From: an uncultured Alphaproteobacteria bacterium
GTDB taxonomy: Bacteria > Pseudomonadota > Alphaproteobacteria > HIMB59 > GCA-002718135
Assembly: GCA_902602515.1 (NCBI GenBank)
Contig: CACKRG010000003.1
Location: forward strand, 150,784-214,783
Direction of reading: 5' to 3'
Length of the DNA: 64,000 nucleotides
Shown here in pieces: positions 48,842 to 57,991 of the stretch. The stretch's first letter is position 1. The number at the start of each line of letters is the position of its first letter. Both the position numbers and the translations under genes were made by a program. Under the pieces are notes generated by a model. The model was given only the letters and a program-made list of their open reading frames with translations, made no database searches and had not been told where the DNA came from.

Positions 48842-51595
48842 ATGGCAGACAATCTACAGGTATCATCAAATATTTCAGAAGCAAAAAGTGTAAACATTTT
48901 AACATTAAGTGTTGTACGTCGAGATGGAGCTATAACTCCTTTCAAATCAGATAAAATTTCTAACGCTATTAAAAAAGCATTCTTAGCTCAAACAAAAATT
49001 AGAAATGATAAGAATAAAGAAAAAGAACAACAGGATGGAATTCATAAAACTGTTGAAGCTTTAACTCATAAAGTTGTCTCCGCGCTCACTAGAAGAATAG
49101 CTGACGGCGATATGATTCACATTGAAGATATACAAGACCAGGTAGAATTAGCTCTTATGAGAGATGAACATCATAAAGTAGCTAGGGCATATGTATTATA
49201 TAGAGAACAAAGAGCTGCATCCAGGTATCACACTAAAAAACTGAAAGAACAAGTTGGAGAAAAAGCTTCATCGATGATGGTAACTAAAAGAGATGGAAGC
49301 AGAGAACCTATTTCACTAGATAAAATTACTAATAGGGTTTCGGTTCTTTCTACTGGTTTAAATATTGACCCAATTGTTGTTGTTCAAAAAGCTGTTCCAG
49401 GTTTATATAGCGACATTAGTTCCGTTGAAATTGATACTTATCTTGCTGAAACAGCTGCAGCTTTAACTGTAGAACATCCTGATTATTCTTATCTAGCAGC
49501 AAGAATAAAAGTTAATTCTCTTCATAAAGAAACTCCTGGTTTCATAATAGCTACAAAGAACTTATACGATGATGGTTTATTGAGAGAAGATTATTATAAA
49601 AAAGTAATGGAAAATGCTGATGCTATAGAATCAGTAATTGATTATGACAAAGATTATACATTTGATTATTTTGCCCTTACAACACTAATTAGAGCTTATT
49701 TGTTAAAGTTTGATAATAAAACAATTGAAAGGCCTCAGGATTTATGGATGAGAGTAACTTTAACTGTTACCGGTAATGAGTTTAATTTAGATAAAATAAA
49801 AGAAACTTACAAAAGTTTATCTAGTGGTATGTATACTCATGCTACTCCCACATTATTTAATAGTGGATTAAAAATGCAGCAATTATCATCGTGCTTTCTA
49901 ATAGGTATGGAGGATGATTCTATCGAAGGTATTTTTAATACTATAAAAGATTGTGCCTTAATATCTAAAACTGCAGGCGGTATTGGAATGCACGCTCACA
50001 ATATTAGAGGTAGTGGAAGTAGAATAAAATCAACAAATGGCAAATCTAATGGCCTAATACCGTTTCTTAAAATTTTTAATGAGACAGCTAAATCAGTTGA
50101 TCAAGGCGGAGGTAAAAGAAAAGGTTCTTTTGCAGTATACTTAGAGCCTTGGCACGCTGATATTGAGAAGTTTCTAGAACTTAGAAAAAATACGGGTGCC
50201 GAAGAATTTAGAGCAAGAGATTTGTTTTACGCTTTATGGATACCAGATTTATTCATGAAAAGAGTAGAAAATGATGAAGAATGGACACTTATGAGTGAGC
50301 ATGAATGCCCTGGTCTTTCAGATGTGTATGGTGACAAATTTGAAAAACTTTATACAAAATATGAAAATGAAATGAAGCATTTAGAAAAAATTAAAGCAAG
50401 AGATTTAATGTCTAAGATCATAGAAGCGCAGATAGAAACAGGACAGCCTTATATGCTCTATAAAGATTCGATTAACAATAAGTCTAATCAAAAAAACATA
50501 GGTGTTATTAAATCATCTAACCTATGTGCAGAAATAGTTGAATATTCAGATAAGAATGAAACATCCGTATGTAATTTAGCATCTATTGCTCTACCAAAGT
50601 TTGTAAAAAAGTCAGAAAAAAAATCAATATATGACTATGATGCTCTTTACGAGACGGCAAAATTAGCTACAAAAAACTTAGATGAAGTAATTGATATTAA
50701 TTTTTATCCAACTGATAAAACGGAAAGATCTAATAATAAACATAGGCCGATAGGTTTAGGAATACAGGGGCTTGCAGATGTGTACTTCAAAATGGGAATA
50801 ACTTATGAATCTGAGGAGGCTAAAGAAATAAATAAACTAATTTTTGAAACAATTTACTTTGGTGCTTTAGAAGCTTCATGCGAATTAGCAAAAGAAAAGG
50901 GAGCCTACGAAACATTTAATAATTCACCAATTTCTGAAGGAAAATTTCAATTTGATCTATGGAATGTTAATCCATCTTCAAAATGGGATTGGGATACACT
51001 TAGAACTAAAATAAAGGAGCATGGTGTAAGAAACTCTTTAACAACCGCTTGTATGCCAACTGCGTCAACTGGTATTATATTAGGAAATACAGAAACATTC
51101 CAAATACAAACCTCTAACATATATAAAAGACAGACACTCTCAGGTGAGTTCTTGCTGGTAAATAGATATTTAGTGAATGAACTTTCTCAAAGAGGTTTGT
51201 GGAATAAAGAAATGAGGGACAAAATAATCTTAGAAAATGGATCGGTTGAAAACATAAACGAAATTCCAACTGAACTAAAAGAAGTTTACAAAACGGTTTG
51301 GGAAGTGTCTCAGAAAACTGTAATTGATATGTCTGCAGATAGAGCTCCATTTATAGATCAAACACAGTCAATGAATCTTTGGCTCTCAACACCTACATTT
51401 GGAAAAGTTAATTCAATGCATATGTATGCATGGAAAAAAGGTCTTAAAACAGGAATGTATTATCTAAGAAGTAGATCAGCAGTTGATGCTGTGAAAGTCA
51501 CAGTTTCATCTGAAAAAGCAGCGAAAGATGCTTATATAAATACTGCTATTAAACAAAATAATGAGCCAGAAGATTGCGAAACTTGCAGTGCATAA
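48842..51595 (+). CDS. nrdA: Ribonucleoside-diphosphate reductase subunit alpha (class I), two ATP-cone domains
   Basis: A 917-residue catalytic subunit of class I ribonucleotide reductase. Two ATP-cone regulatory domains lie in tandem at the N terminus, one starting VVRRDGAITPFKSDKIS (residues about 22-115) and one starting VTKRDGSREPISLDKIT (residues about 147-235). The barrel has the active-site Cys351 (SSCFLIGMED) and Cys562 with Glu564 (NLCAEI), plus the partner Cys in VCNLASIAL. The C-terminal tail ends CETCSA and relays reducing equivalents from thioredoxin or glutaredoxin. It is longer than the E. coli enzyme (761) mainly because of the extra cone. nrdB follows after 15 bases. Confidence 0.95.
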   Translation: MADNLQVSSNISEAKSVNILTLSVVRRDGAITPFKSDKISNAIKKAFLAQTKIRNDKNKEKEQQDGIHKTVEALTHKVVSALTRRIADGDMIHIEDIQDQVELALMRDEHHKVARAYVLYREQRAASRYHTKKLKEQVGEKASSMMVTKRDGSREPISLDKITNRVSVLSTGLNIDPIVVVQKAVPGLYSDISSVEIDTYLAETAAALTVEHPDYSYLAARIKVNSLHKETPGFIIATKNLYDDGLLREDYYKKVMENADAIESVIDYDKDYTFDYFALTTLIRAYLLKFDNKTIERPQDLWMRVTLTVTGNEFNLDKIKETYKSLSSGMYTHATPTLFNSGLKMQQLSSCFLIGMEDDSIEGIFNTIKDCALISKTAGGIGMHAHNIRGSGSRIKSTNGKSNGLIPFLKIFNETAKSVDQGGGKRKGSFAVYLEPWHADIEKFLELRKNTGAEEFRARDLFYALWIPDLFMKRVENDEEWTLMSEHECPGLSDVYGDKFEKLYTKYENEMKHLEKIKARDLMSKIIEAQIETGQPYMLYKDSINNKSNQKNIGVIKSSNLCAEIVEYSDKNETSVCNLASIALPKFVKKSEKKSIYDYDALYETAKLATKNLDEVIDINFYPTDKTERSNNKHRPIGLGIQGLADVYFKMGITYESEEAKEINKLIFETIYFGALEASCELAKEKGAYETFNNSPISEGKFQFDLWNVNPSSKWDWDTLRTKIKEHGVRNSLTTACMPTASTGIILGNTETFQIQTSNIYKRQTLSGEFLLVNRYLVNELSQRGLWNKEMRDKIILENGSVENINEIPTELKEVYKTVWEVSQKTVIDMSADRAPFIDQTQSMNLWLSTPTFGKVNSMHMYAWKKGLKTGMYYLRSRSAVDAVKVTVSSEKAAKDAYINTAIKQNNEPEDCETCSA

Positions 51596-51610
51596 AGAAG
51601 GAGTAATAGA

Positions 51611-52600
51611 ATGATATCTAAAGGTGTTAAATCAATATTTCCAATAAAAAACCAAGAAATTTGGGATAGATATAAACAACATATTCAAGCCTTTTGGACA
51701 ACTGAAGAGGTATCATTGCAAGATGACTTAAGAGATCTTGAAACTTTAAATGATGGTGAGAAACATTTTATTAAGCACGTGCTTGCTTATTTTGCTAATT
51801 CCGAAGCAATGATTAATGAGAACTTAGCAAGTAGGTTTTATAAAGAAATATTAATACCTGAGGCAAGATGTTTTATCTCAATGCAAATGTTAAATGAGTC
51901 AATTCATGCAGAAATGTATGGTCTTCAAATTGAAGCCTATGTGAAAGATGCTAGAGAAAAAGATATGCTTTTTGATGCAATACAAAACGTACCATGCATT
52001 AATCACAAAGCACAATGGGTTTCAAAATGGCTTAATGGTAGCCAAAATCTCCTAACCAGATTAATTGGATTTGGATTAGTTGAAGGTTTATTTTTTGCAG
52101 GTTCATTCTGTGCAATATATTATTTTAGAAAAAGAGGTTTGCTACCTGGTTTGGCATTATCTAACGATTGGATCGCGAGAGACGAAGGAATGCATTTTAG
52201 CTTTTCGTCGTTAATGTTTAGAACTTTAAGAGATAAATTTAATAATAAAACATTAACTGATGCAGATATTAGCGATTTATCTTTGATCCCATCAGACGTT
52301 CCTCAATCACAATTTGAAGAGATCGTTAGGGAGGCAGTAGCTTTTGAAAAAGAATTTGTAAAGGATGCGCTTCCTGTAGATTTAATTGGTATGAATGCTG
52401 ACTTGATGTGTCAGTATATTGAGGCTGTTGCAGATAGAATTGCTGACTTATTTGAGTTTGATAGAGTATTTAAGACAGAAAACCCCTTCGATTTTATGAG
52501 AGCTTTAGATGTTCAAAATGTCACTAACTTTTTTGAAAAAAGAGTGTCTGAATACCAAAGACCAACAGATAGGGCTTTAAGTTTTGATGAAGCATTTTAA
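51611..52600 (+). CDS. nrdB: Ribonucleoside-diphosphate reductase subunit beta (class I)
   Basis: A 329-residue ferritin-like radical subunit that resembles eukaryotic R2 in sequence. The probable radical tyrosine is Tyr103 in SIHAEMYGLQ, with ligands Glu96 and His99. The later ligands lie in VEGLFFAGSF and ARDEGMHFSF. The first ligand position, an Asp in mouse and E. coli R2, is Glu65 (ANSEAMINENL). A strong ribosome-binding site AAGGAG precedes the ATG. The stop overlaps the start of the glutaredoxin gene. It forms the active enzyme with NrdA. Confidence 0.95.
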   Translation: MISKGVKSIFPIKNQEIWDRYKQHIQAFWTTEEVSLQDDLRDLETLNDGEKHFIKHVLAYFANSEAMINENLASRFYKEILIPEARCFISMQMLNESIHAEMYGLQIEAYVKDAREKDMLFDAIQNVPCINHKAQWVSKWLNGSQNLLTRLIGFGLVEGLFFAGSFCAIYYFRKRGLLPGLALSNDWIARDEGMHFSFSSLMFRTLRDKFNNKTLTDADISDLSLIPSDVPQSQFEEIVREAVAFEKEFVKDALPVDLIGMNADLMCQYIEAVADRIADLFEFDRVFKTENPFDFMRALDVQNVTNFFEKRVSEYQRPTDRALSFDEAF

Positions 52601-52839
52601 TGGAAGCAGAAATATATTCTAAAATTAATTGTGGTTACTGTGATAGAGCTAAATTAAAGTTAGCTAAATATAATCCAAAAATTTATATGCTTGATACAGA
52701 TTATACGAGAGAAGATTTTTTTGAAAAGTTTCCAAATGCAAAAACATTTCCTCAAATAATTTTAAATGGTGAAAAAATTGGTGGCTATCATGAGCTTGAA
52801 AAATGGTTTGAAATGAATACCTTTGATGAAGAATTCTAA
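52600..52839 (+). CDS. Small glutaredoxin linked to ribonucleotide reductase
   Basis: A 79-residue glutaredoxin-fold protein with the dithiol motif NCGYCDRAK (Cys11 and Cys14 by count), cis-proline in TFPQIILNG and the substrate-binding GGYHELEKW. It overlaps nrdB by one base, so it almost certainly provides electrons to NrdAB, the role that NrdH or Grx1 plays elsewhere. The CGYC form and short length do not settle whether it is a GSH-dependent glutaredoxin or an NrdH-redoxin. The end overlaps the small convergent gene by four bases. Confidence 0.88.
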   Translation: MEAEIYSKINCGYCDRAKLKLAKYNPKIYMLDTDYTREDFFEKFPNAKTFPQIILNGEKIGGYHELEKWFEMNTFDEEF

Positions 52840-52964
52840 ATAACCTTTTTATTTCCCTTTCTAGTGTAAGTTTTTTTACTTCTAACAATTCTTTGTTTAT
52901 ACTTCGGAAGTTTTAAATCTTGAGCGTAGGGATTTCGTTTCTTAATTTTTTTTTTTATATTCAT
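52836..52964 (-). CDS. Small basic protein, ArfA-like (putative alternative ribosome-rescue factor)
   Basis: A 42-codon open frame that fills the gap between polA and the glutaredoxin gene. It starts at ATG nine bases after the polA stop and ends in TAG. The product begins MNIKKKIKKRNPYAQDLKLP and continues KYKQRIVRSKKTYTRKGNKK, with about 40 per cent Lys plus Arg. The pattern N-P-x-A-x-x-L-x-x-P-x-Y/F-x-x-R-V/I-V-x-x-K-K-x-Y-x-R-K-G-x-K resembles the core of ArfA (in E. coli [22 protein letters not shown]) and of short alphaproteobacterial proteins of the same type. ArfA recruits RF2 to ribosomes stalled without a stop codon. The similarity is from memory and needs a profile search; a chance ORF is less likely given the fit and the exact packing. 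Confidence 0.5.
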   Translation of the reverse strand: MNIKKKIKKRNPYAQDLKLPKYKQRIVRSKKTYTRKGNKKVI

Positions 52965-52973
52965 AAATTAGCT

Positions 52974-55715
52974 CTAATGTGCTTGACCCCAATTATCACC
53001 AGAACCATAATCAACAACTAACGGAACTGAAAATTCTTTATATTTTAAATGTACTGACTCCATAATTGTTTTTACACTATTTACTAAATTATCATATTTT
53101 TTAATTTCAACTTCAAATATCAACTCATCATGTACTTGCAAAAGCATTTTTGCCTCAATATTTTTAAGATTTATTTCTTTATGAATTTGAATCATTGCTA
53201 ACTTAATAATATCTGCTGCGCTTCCTTGTATTGGAGCATTAATAGCTTGCCTTTCTGCAAAACCCCTAATAGCAAAATTTTTATCTACAATTCCCTTAAT
53301 GTTAATTTTTCTTTTGAAAATGGTTTCAACATATTGATTTGTCTTTGCAAAATCAATTTGATTATCCATATATTTCTTAATCTTTGGATATTTATTAAAG
53401 TACTCATTTATATAATTTTTTGCTTCTGTATTGGAAATATTAAGTTGCTTGCCCAAACCATATGGACTAATTCCATATAAAATTCCAAAATTAATTGCTT
53501 TTGCCTTTCTTCTATAGTCATTGTTTATTTGACTATCTTTCAAATTAAATATTTCTTTAGCAGTTGATGCATGAATATCTTCGTTATTTTTAAAAGACGT
53601 AATAAAATTTTTATCACCTGAAATTTCTGCAGCTAATCTTAGTTCTATTTGAGAATAATCAAAACTGACTAGTTTTTTGTCTTTTCCACTTATAAATGCT
53701 GTTCTAATTTTTTTTCCATTTTCAGTTCTAATTGGAATATTTTGAAGATTTGGATCTGTTGAGCTTAATCTGCCTGTTAAAGTATTAGCTAAACCAAATG
53801 ATGTATGTACTCTACTTTTGCCATCGGTTAATCTAAATAGAGCATCTGTATAAGTTGATTTAAGTTTTGTTAATTCCCTCCAATCAAGAACTAATTGAGC
53901 GATTTCAAATCCATCTGAAGCTAAATTATTTAAAGTGGAAGAATCAGTAGAATAAGTTCCTGATTTTGTTTTTTTTCCACCAGGTATTTTAAGACTAATA
54001 AACAATATTTCTCCTAATTGTTTAGGTGAGCCAATATTAAACTCTTGTTTAGATAGTTTATAAATATTTTTTTCAATTTTCTTACTCTCATTCTCAAATT
54101 CTGTACTTAAACTTGTTAAAAATTTTTTATTTACTTCAATACCATTTGCTTCAATTTTTGATAAAACTTCTACAAGAGGTAAATCTATATTTTGATAAAC
54201 AAAATTAGCCTTCTCTTTTATTAAACGAGGATAAAGATATTGAAAAAGTCTATATGTTAATAGAGAATCTTCAGCAGCATAATTTACTGCCTTATCAATT
54301 GTTACTTTATCAAATGTAATTTCATTTTTTCCCGTACCAACAACTTCCTTATACTTAATAGTTGTATGATTTAAGTGATTAAATGATAGATCATCTAAAT
54401 TGTGCTTATAAATTCCATTATCAATTGAGTAGGAAATTAACATTGTATCTGCAATTGAATTAAAAGTTACTCCATACTTATTTAAAATTCTAATATCATA
54501 TTTTATATTTTGACCAATTTTCAAGATTGATTCACTTTCACAAATTTTATTAATGTGATTAATTACATATTTTTCATCTAGCTGATTATCAATTTTGTTA
54601 AATCCATCTGGAGTAGTATGGTTTATTGGAATATAATAAGAGATATTTTCATTGTAACAAAGTGATATCCCAACTAATTCAGCTTTTTCTATATTTAGTG
54701 AGTTAGTTTCAGTATCAATTGCACATATGCCATTCTTTTCGATTTCTTTTAAAATTTTTTCAAAATTATTCTTTGAATTAATAAGTATATACTTTGGCTC
54801 TGTTTCTTTTTTTAAAATGTTATCGTCACTAGTAAAAGATATAAAAGAATTAGATTTTAATCTTTCAGATGTTGACCTAAATCCCTGCTCTTTAAGAAAT
54901 TTAAATATGTTATTATTTTCTTTTTTTAATTCATTATAGGTTTTTATATTTTTAATACTTTCAGGTATTTTGACATCATTTTTTAGTGTTACAAGTTCTA
55001 AACTTAGTCTGATATTATTTTCTGCTTCTATTAAAATATTTCTTCTTTTTTCTTGTTTAATTTTATCGAGATTTTTAATTAGACCATCAATATCATTAAA
55101 TTCATTAATTAAATGCGATGCTGTCTTAGGGCCAATACCAGGAGCACCTGGAATGTTATCTACTTTATCTCCTGTTAAAGCTTGAATATAAATAACTTTA
55201 TCTGGTTGTACTCCAAATTTTTCTTTAACATCTTTAACTTCTATTTTTTTATTTTTCATTGGATCAAGCATTGTCACATTATTACTAACAAGCTGCATTA
55301 AATCTTTATCTGATGAAACTATTATAGTCTCAATTTTATCTTTTTGTGCTAAGTTAACATATGTAGCTATTAAATCATCAGCTTCAAATCCTTCTATTTC
55401 TAATTGTGGTATGTTAAAACTTTTAACGCACTCTCTGATTAAAGGAAATTGTGGTATTAAGTCATCAGGAGCCTCTCCTCTATTTGCTTTATATTCTGGA
55501 TAAATTTTATTTCTAAAATTTTCTCTTGCAGCATCAAATATCACTATCATTTTATCAGCGCTGTAATCTTCTATTAACTTTACAAGCATATTTGTAAATC
55601 CAAAAACAGCATTAATTGGAATTCCATCTGCACGATACATAGGTGGTAATCCATAATATGCCCTAAATATATAGGCAGAACCATCAACTAATACTAATCT
55701 ACTCTTTTTATTCAT
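52974..55715 (-). CDS. polA: DNA polymerase I
   Basis: A 913-residue three-domain enzyme for repair and Okazaki-fragment processing. The 5'-3' exonuclease domain (residues 1 to about 290) opens LVLVDGSAYIFRAYYGLPP and has VPGAPGIGPKTA (abbreviated form of the H3TH motif, here IPGAPGIGPKTASHLI). The 3'-5' proofreading domain is present with the catalytic pair in AIDTETNSLN. The polymerase domain has motif A FDYSQIELRLAAEI, motif B RRKAKAINFGILYGIS and motif C LLQVHDELIFEV. All active-site residues appear intact. Only 31 bases separate it from the divergent ABC ATPase gene. Confidence 0.97.
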   Translation of the reverse strand: MNKKSRLVLVDGSAYIFRAYYGLPPMYRADGIPINAVFGFTNMLVKLIEDYSADKMIVIFDAARENFRNKIYPEYKANRGEAPDDLIPQFPLIRECVKSFNIPQLEIEGFEADDLIATYVNLAQKDKIETIIVSSDKDLMQLVSNNVTMLDPMKNKKIEVKDVKEKFGVQPDKVIYIQALTGDKVDNIPGAPGIGPKTASHLINEFNDIDGLIKNLDKIKQEKRRNILIEAENNIRLSLELVTLKNDVKIPESIKNIKTYNELKKENNNIFKFLKEQGFRSTSERLKSNSFISFTSDDNILKKETEPKYILINSKNNFEKILKEIEKNGICAIDTETNSLNIEKAELVGISLCYNENISYYIPINHTTPDGFNKIDNQLDEKYVINHINKICESESILKIGQNIKYDIRILNKYGVTFNSIADTMLISYSIDNGIYKHNLDDLSFNHLNHTTIKYKEVVGTGKNEITFDKVTIDKAVNYAAEDSLLTYRLFQYLYPRLIKEKANFVYQNIDLPLVEVLSKIEANGIEVNKKFLTSLSTEFENESKKIEKNIYKLSKQEFNIGSPKQLGEILFISLKIPGGKKTKSGTYSTDSSTLNNLASDGFEIAQLVLDWRELTKLKSTYTDALFRLTDGKSRVHTSFGLANTLTGRLSSTDPNLQNIPIRTENGKKIRTAFISGKDKKLVSFDYSQIELRLAAEISGDKNFITSFKNNEDIHASTAKEIFNLKDSQINNDYRRKAKAINFGILYGISPYGLGKQLNISNTEAKNYINEYFNKYPKIKKYMDNQIDFAKTNQYVETIFKRKINIKGIVDKNFAIRGFAERQAINAPIQGSAADIIKLAMIQIHKEINLKNIEAKMLLQVHDELIFEVEIKKYDNLVNSVKTIMESVHLKYKEFSVPLVVDYGSGDNWGQAH

Positions 55716-55746
55716 TGTAAATTTAAATATATAAGATTCTAGATTA

Positions 55747-56676
55747 ATGTCAGACTATAAATATTCAATAGAAGCAAAAAATGTAAATAAAATTTATATT
55801 AAAAATTCAAAAAAAATTAATGCATTAATTGAGTTTGATATACAAATTAAGAGAGGAAGTATTCATGGATTATTAGGCCCTAACGGGGCGGGTAAATCAA
55901 CTTTCATCAATATACTTGGAGGTTTGGTTAAGAAAAATACAGGAAAAGTTAGCATTTGTGGAATTGATATAGATAAAAATTCAAAACAAAGTAAGTTTAA
56001 AATTGGAATAGTTCCTCAGGAACTTAATATCGATCCATTTTTTTCACCAGTAGAGCTACTGGAACTACAAGCAGGACTCTATGGAATTCCAAAAAATAAA
56101 AGAAAAACTGAAGAGATTTTAGAAAATCTTAAATTGACAGAACAACGAAACGCATATGCTAGAACTCTCTCTGGTGGAATGAGAAGAAGATTGTTAATTG
56201 CAAAAGCATTAGTTCATAGCCCTGAAATGTTAATTTTAGATGAACCAACAGCAGGTGTTGATATAGATATAAGAGCTTCAGTGTGGAATTATATACGTAA
56301 AATCAATAAATTAGGAACAACAATCTGTCTTACTACGCATTATTTAGAAGAAGCTGAAAACTTATGTGATTCAATTACAATTATTAATTTTGGAAAAAAA
56401 ATAAAAGAAGACACCAAAGAAAATTTACTAAATATTATTTCAAATAAAACAGTATCTTTTACAATAAATAATGATTTTATTATACCAAATGATTTACAAA
56501 AGTTTGATCCAATAAAGGAAAACTTAAAATTAACACTTAAATATGATAAAAATAGAACTAATCTTAGAGAAATAATAGATATATTAAATAAATCAAAAAT
56601 AAACTTTAAAGAAATAAACACTTTTGAAAGTGATTTAGAGGATGTTTTTTTAAAACTAGTAAAAATTGATGACTAA
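55747..56676 (+). CDS. ABC transporter ATP-binding protein without a visible permease
   Basis: A 309-residue ABC-2-class ATPase. Walker A is LLGPNGAGKSTFINI, the Q-loop is IVPQELNIDPFFSP, the signature is LSGGMRRRLLIAKAL, Walker B is MLILDEPTAGVDIDIR and the switch His lies in TTHYLEEAE. A C-terminal extension of about 70 residues follows. The sequence resembles NodI/YadG/CcmA-type export ATPases. The usual partner, an ABC-2 membrane protein, is missing: the next gene, overlapping by eight bases, encodes an O-antigen ligase or polymerase. Whether the ATPase serves export of a polysaccharide or lipid is inferred only from that neighbour. Confidence 0.88.
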   Translation: MSDYKYSIEAKNVNKIYIKNSKKINALIEFDIQIKRGSIHGLLGPNGAGKSTFINILGGLVKKNTGKVSICGIDIDKNSKQSKFKIGIVPQELNIDPFFSPVELLELQAGLYGIPKNKRKTEEILENLKLTEQRNAYARTLSGGMRRRLLIAKALVHSPEMLILDEPTAGVDIDIRASVWNYIRKINKLGTTICLTTHYLEEAENLCDSITIINFGKKIKEDTKENLLNIISNKTVSFTINNDFIIPNDLQKFDPIKENLKLTLKYDKNRTNLREIIDILNKSKINFKEINTFESDLEDVFLKLVKIDD

Positions 56677-57991
56677 TTATATTAAAATCTTTTTTATATA
56701 TTTACTTATCCTCTTGCCAGTTACATTAATAACTGGTCCAGCTATTCCAGATATGACTATAACTTTTGGAGGTATTTTTGGATTATTAATAATAATGCTT
56801 CAACAAAAAGAATTAGATTTAAAAAAAAATCGATTAATCCAAATATCACTATTATTTTGGTTAAGTTTAATTTTTATAAGTTTCTTTTCTATTAATCAAA
56901 TAAAGTCATTTCAAGATTCAATTATTTATTTAAGATATCTTTTAATTCCAGTATGTTGTTATTATATTTTTTTTAAAGAAAATAAATTTTTTAATCAGCT
57001 TTTATTAGTTATATTTATTTCAGTAACTTTTGTTTCAATAGACACTTTATTTCAATTTTTTAATTACACATCGAAAGATGGTTTTGGAACAGATTTGTTA
57101 GGTTTTAAGTCAGATTGGTATGGTAGGCTGACTGGTCCTTTTGGAGAAGAATTAGTACCTGGTGCTTATGCATCTAAATTTGGTTTAATAGGATATGTTT
57201 TTCTTTTAAAGAATAAATTTTTTAAAAATAAAATTTTTATTCAATCAATTTATTTATCTAGTATTTTGATAGTATGTTTTGCATCAGGTGAAAGAATGTC
57301 TTTTGCAACATATTTACTCGGTTTAATTATATTATTGTTTTTCTTAAATAAAAATAGAATTGTTGTTTTACAATCATTAGTTATTGCAATTATATCAATA
57401 TTCTTAATTTATAAATTTCATCCATTTTATAATGATTTTAATGTAATTGAGTCAAATGAACACCATCAAGGCTTAAAAATTGAAAAATACTATCAATGTG
57501 AAGATGATATAGACAAAGAATGTAAAAAAATTGTAAATTTACAGCCAAATATTTTTAAAATTTTACAAAACTTTTCATCTTCTGCATATGGTGAAATATA
57601 TTTATTATCACTAAAAATGTTTAAAGATAATCCAATTACAGGAATTGGAATAAGTAATTTTAAATTTTTATGCGAAAATGAAGATAAATATAATAAAATG
57701 ATGCAAAATTATGGATGTGCTTCACATCCACATAATACTTATATACAGTGGTTAGCAGAAGGTGGATTAATAGTTTTTATTAGTTTTATTTTATATTTAT
57801 ACTTTATTTATAAATTTATAAAAAATAATGACGGTGATAATACATCTAAAATCATATCTATAGTTTTATTAGTAATTTTATTTTGGCCAATTATGTCTAC
57901 TGGAAGCCTTATTAAAAATTGGTATGGTATATCGGTTTACTTTATAATAGGTATTAGCTTATGTTTAAGCAGGGCTAAAATAAATAATTAA
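56669..57991 (+). CDS. O-antigen ligase/polymerase family membrane protein
   Basis: A protein of about 440 residues with roughly ten to twelve membrane segments. The large periplasmic loop (residues about 265-350) contains four cysteines and ends with CASHPHNTYIQWLAEGGLIVF, the Wzy_C/WaaL motif H-x-H-N-x-x-x-Q-x-x-x-E (quoted in part: HPHNTYIQWLAEGGL). An earlier segment RLTGPFGEELVPGAYASKFG and ASGERMSF are also typical. The family joins O-antigen to lipid A core or polymerises O-units. An ATG at 56669 is preferred to a TTG one codon earlier. The end overlaps the convergent GT2 gene by 17 bases. Confidence 0.85.
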   Translation: MTNYIKIFFIYLLILLPVTLITGPAIPDMTITFGGIFGLLIIMLQQKELDLKKNRLIQISLLFWLSLIFISFFSINQIKSFQDSIIYLRYLLIPVCCYYIFFKENKFFNQLLLVIFISVTFVSIDTLFQFFNYTSKDGFGTDLLGFKSDWYGRLTGPFGEELVPGAYASKFGLIGYVFLLKNKFFKNKIFIQSIYLSSILIVCFASGERMSFATYLLGLIILLFFLNKNRIVVLQSLVIAIISIFLIYKFHPFYNDFNVIESNEHHQGLKIEKYYQCEDDIDKECKKIVNLQPNIFKILQNFSSSAYGEIYLLSLKMFKDNPITGIGISNFKFLCENEDKYNKMMQNYGCASHPHNTYIQWLAEGGLIVFISFILYLYFIYKFIKNNDGDNTSKIISIVLLVILFWPIMSTGSLIKNWYGISVYFIIGISLCLSRAKINN

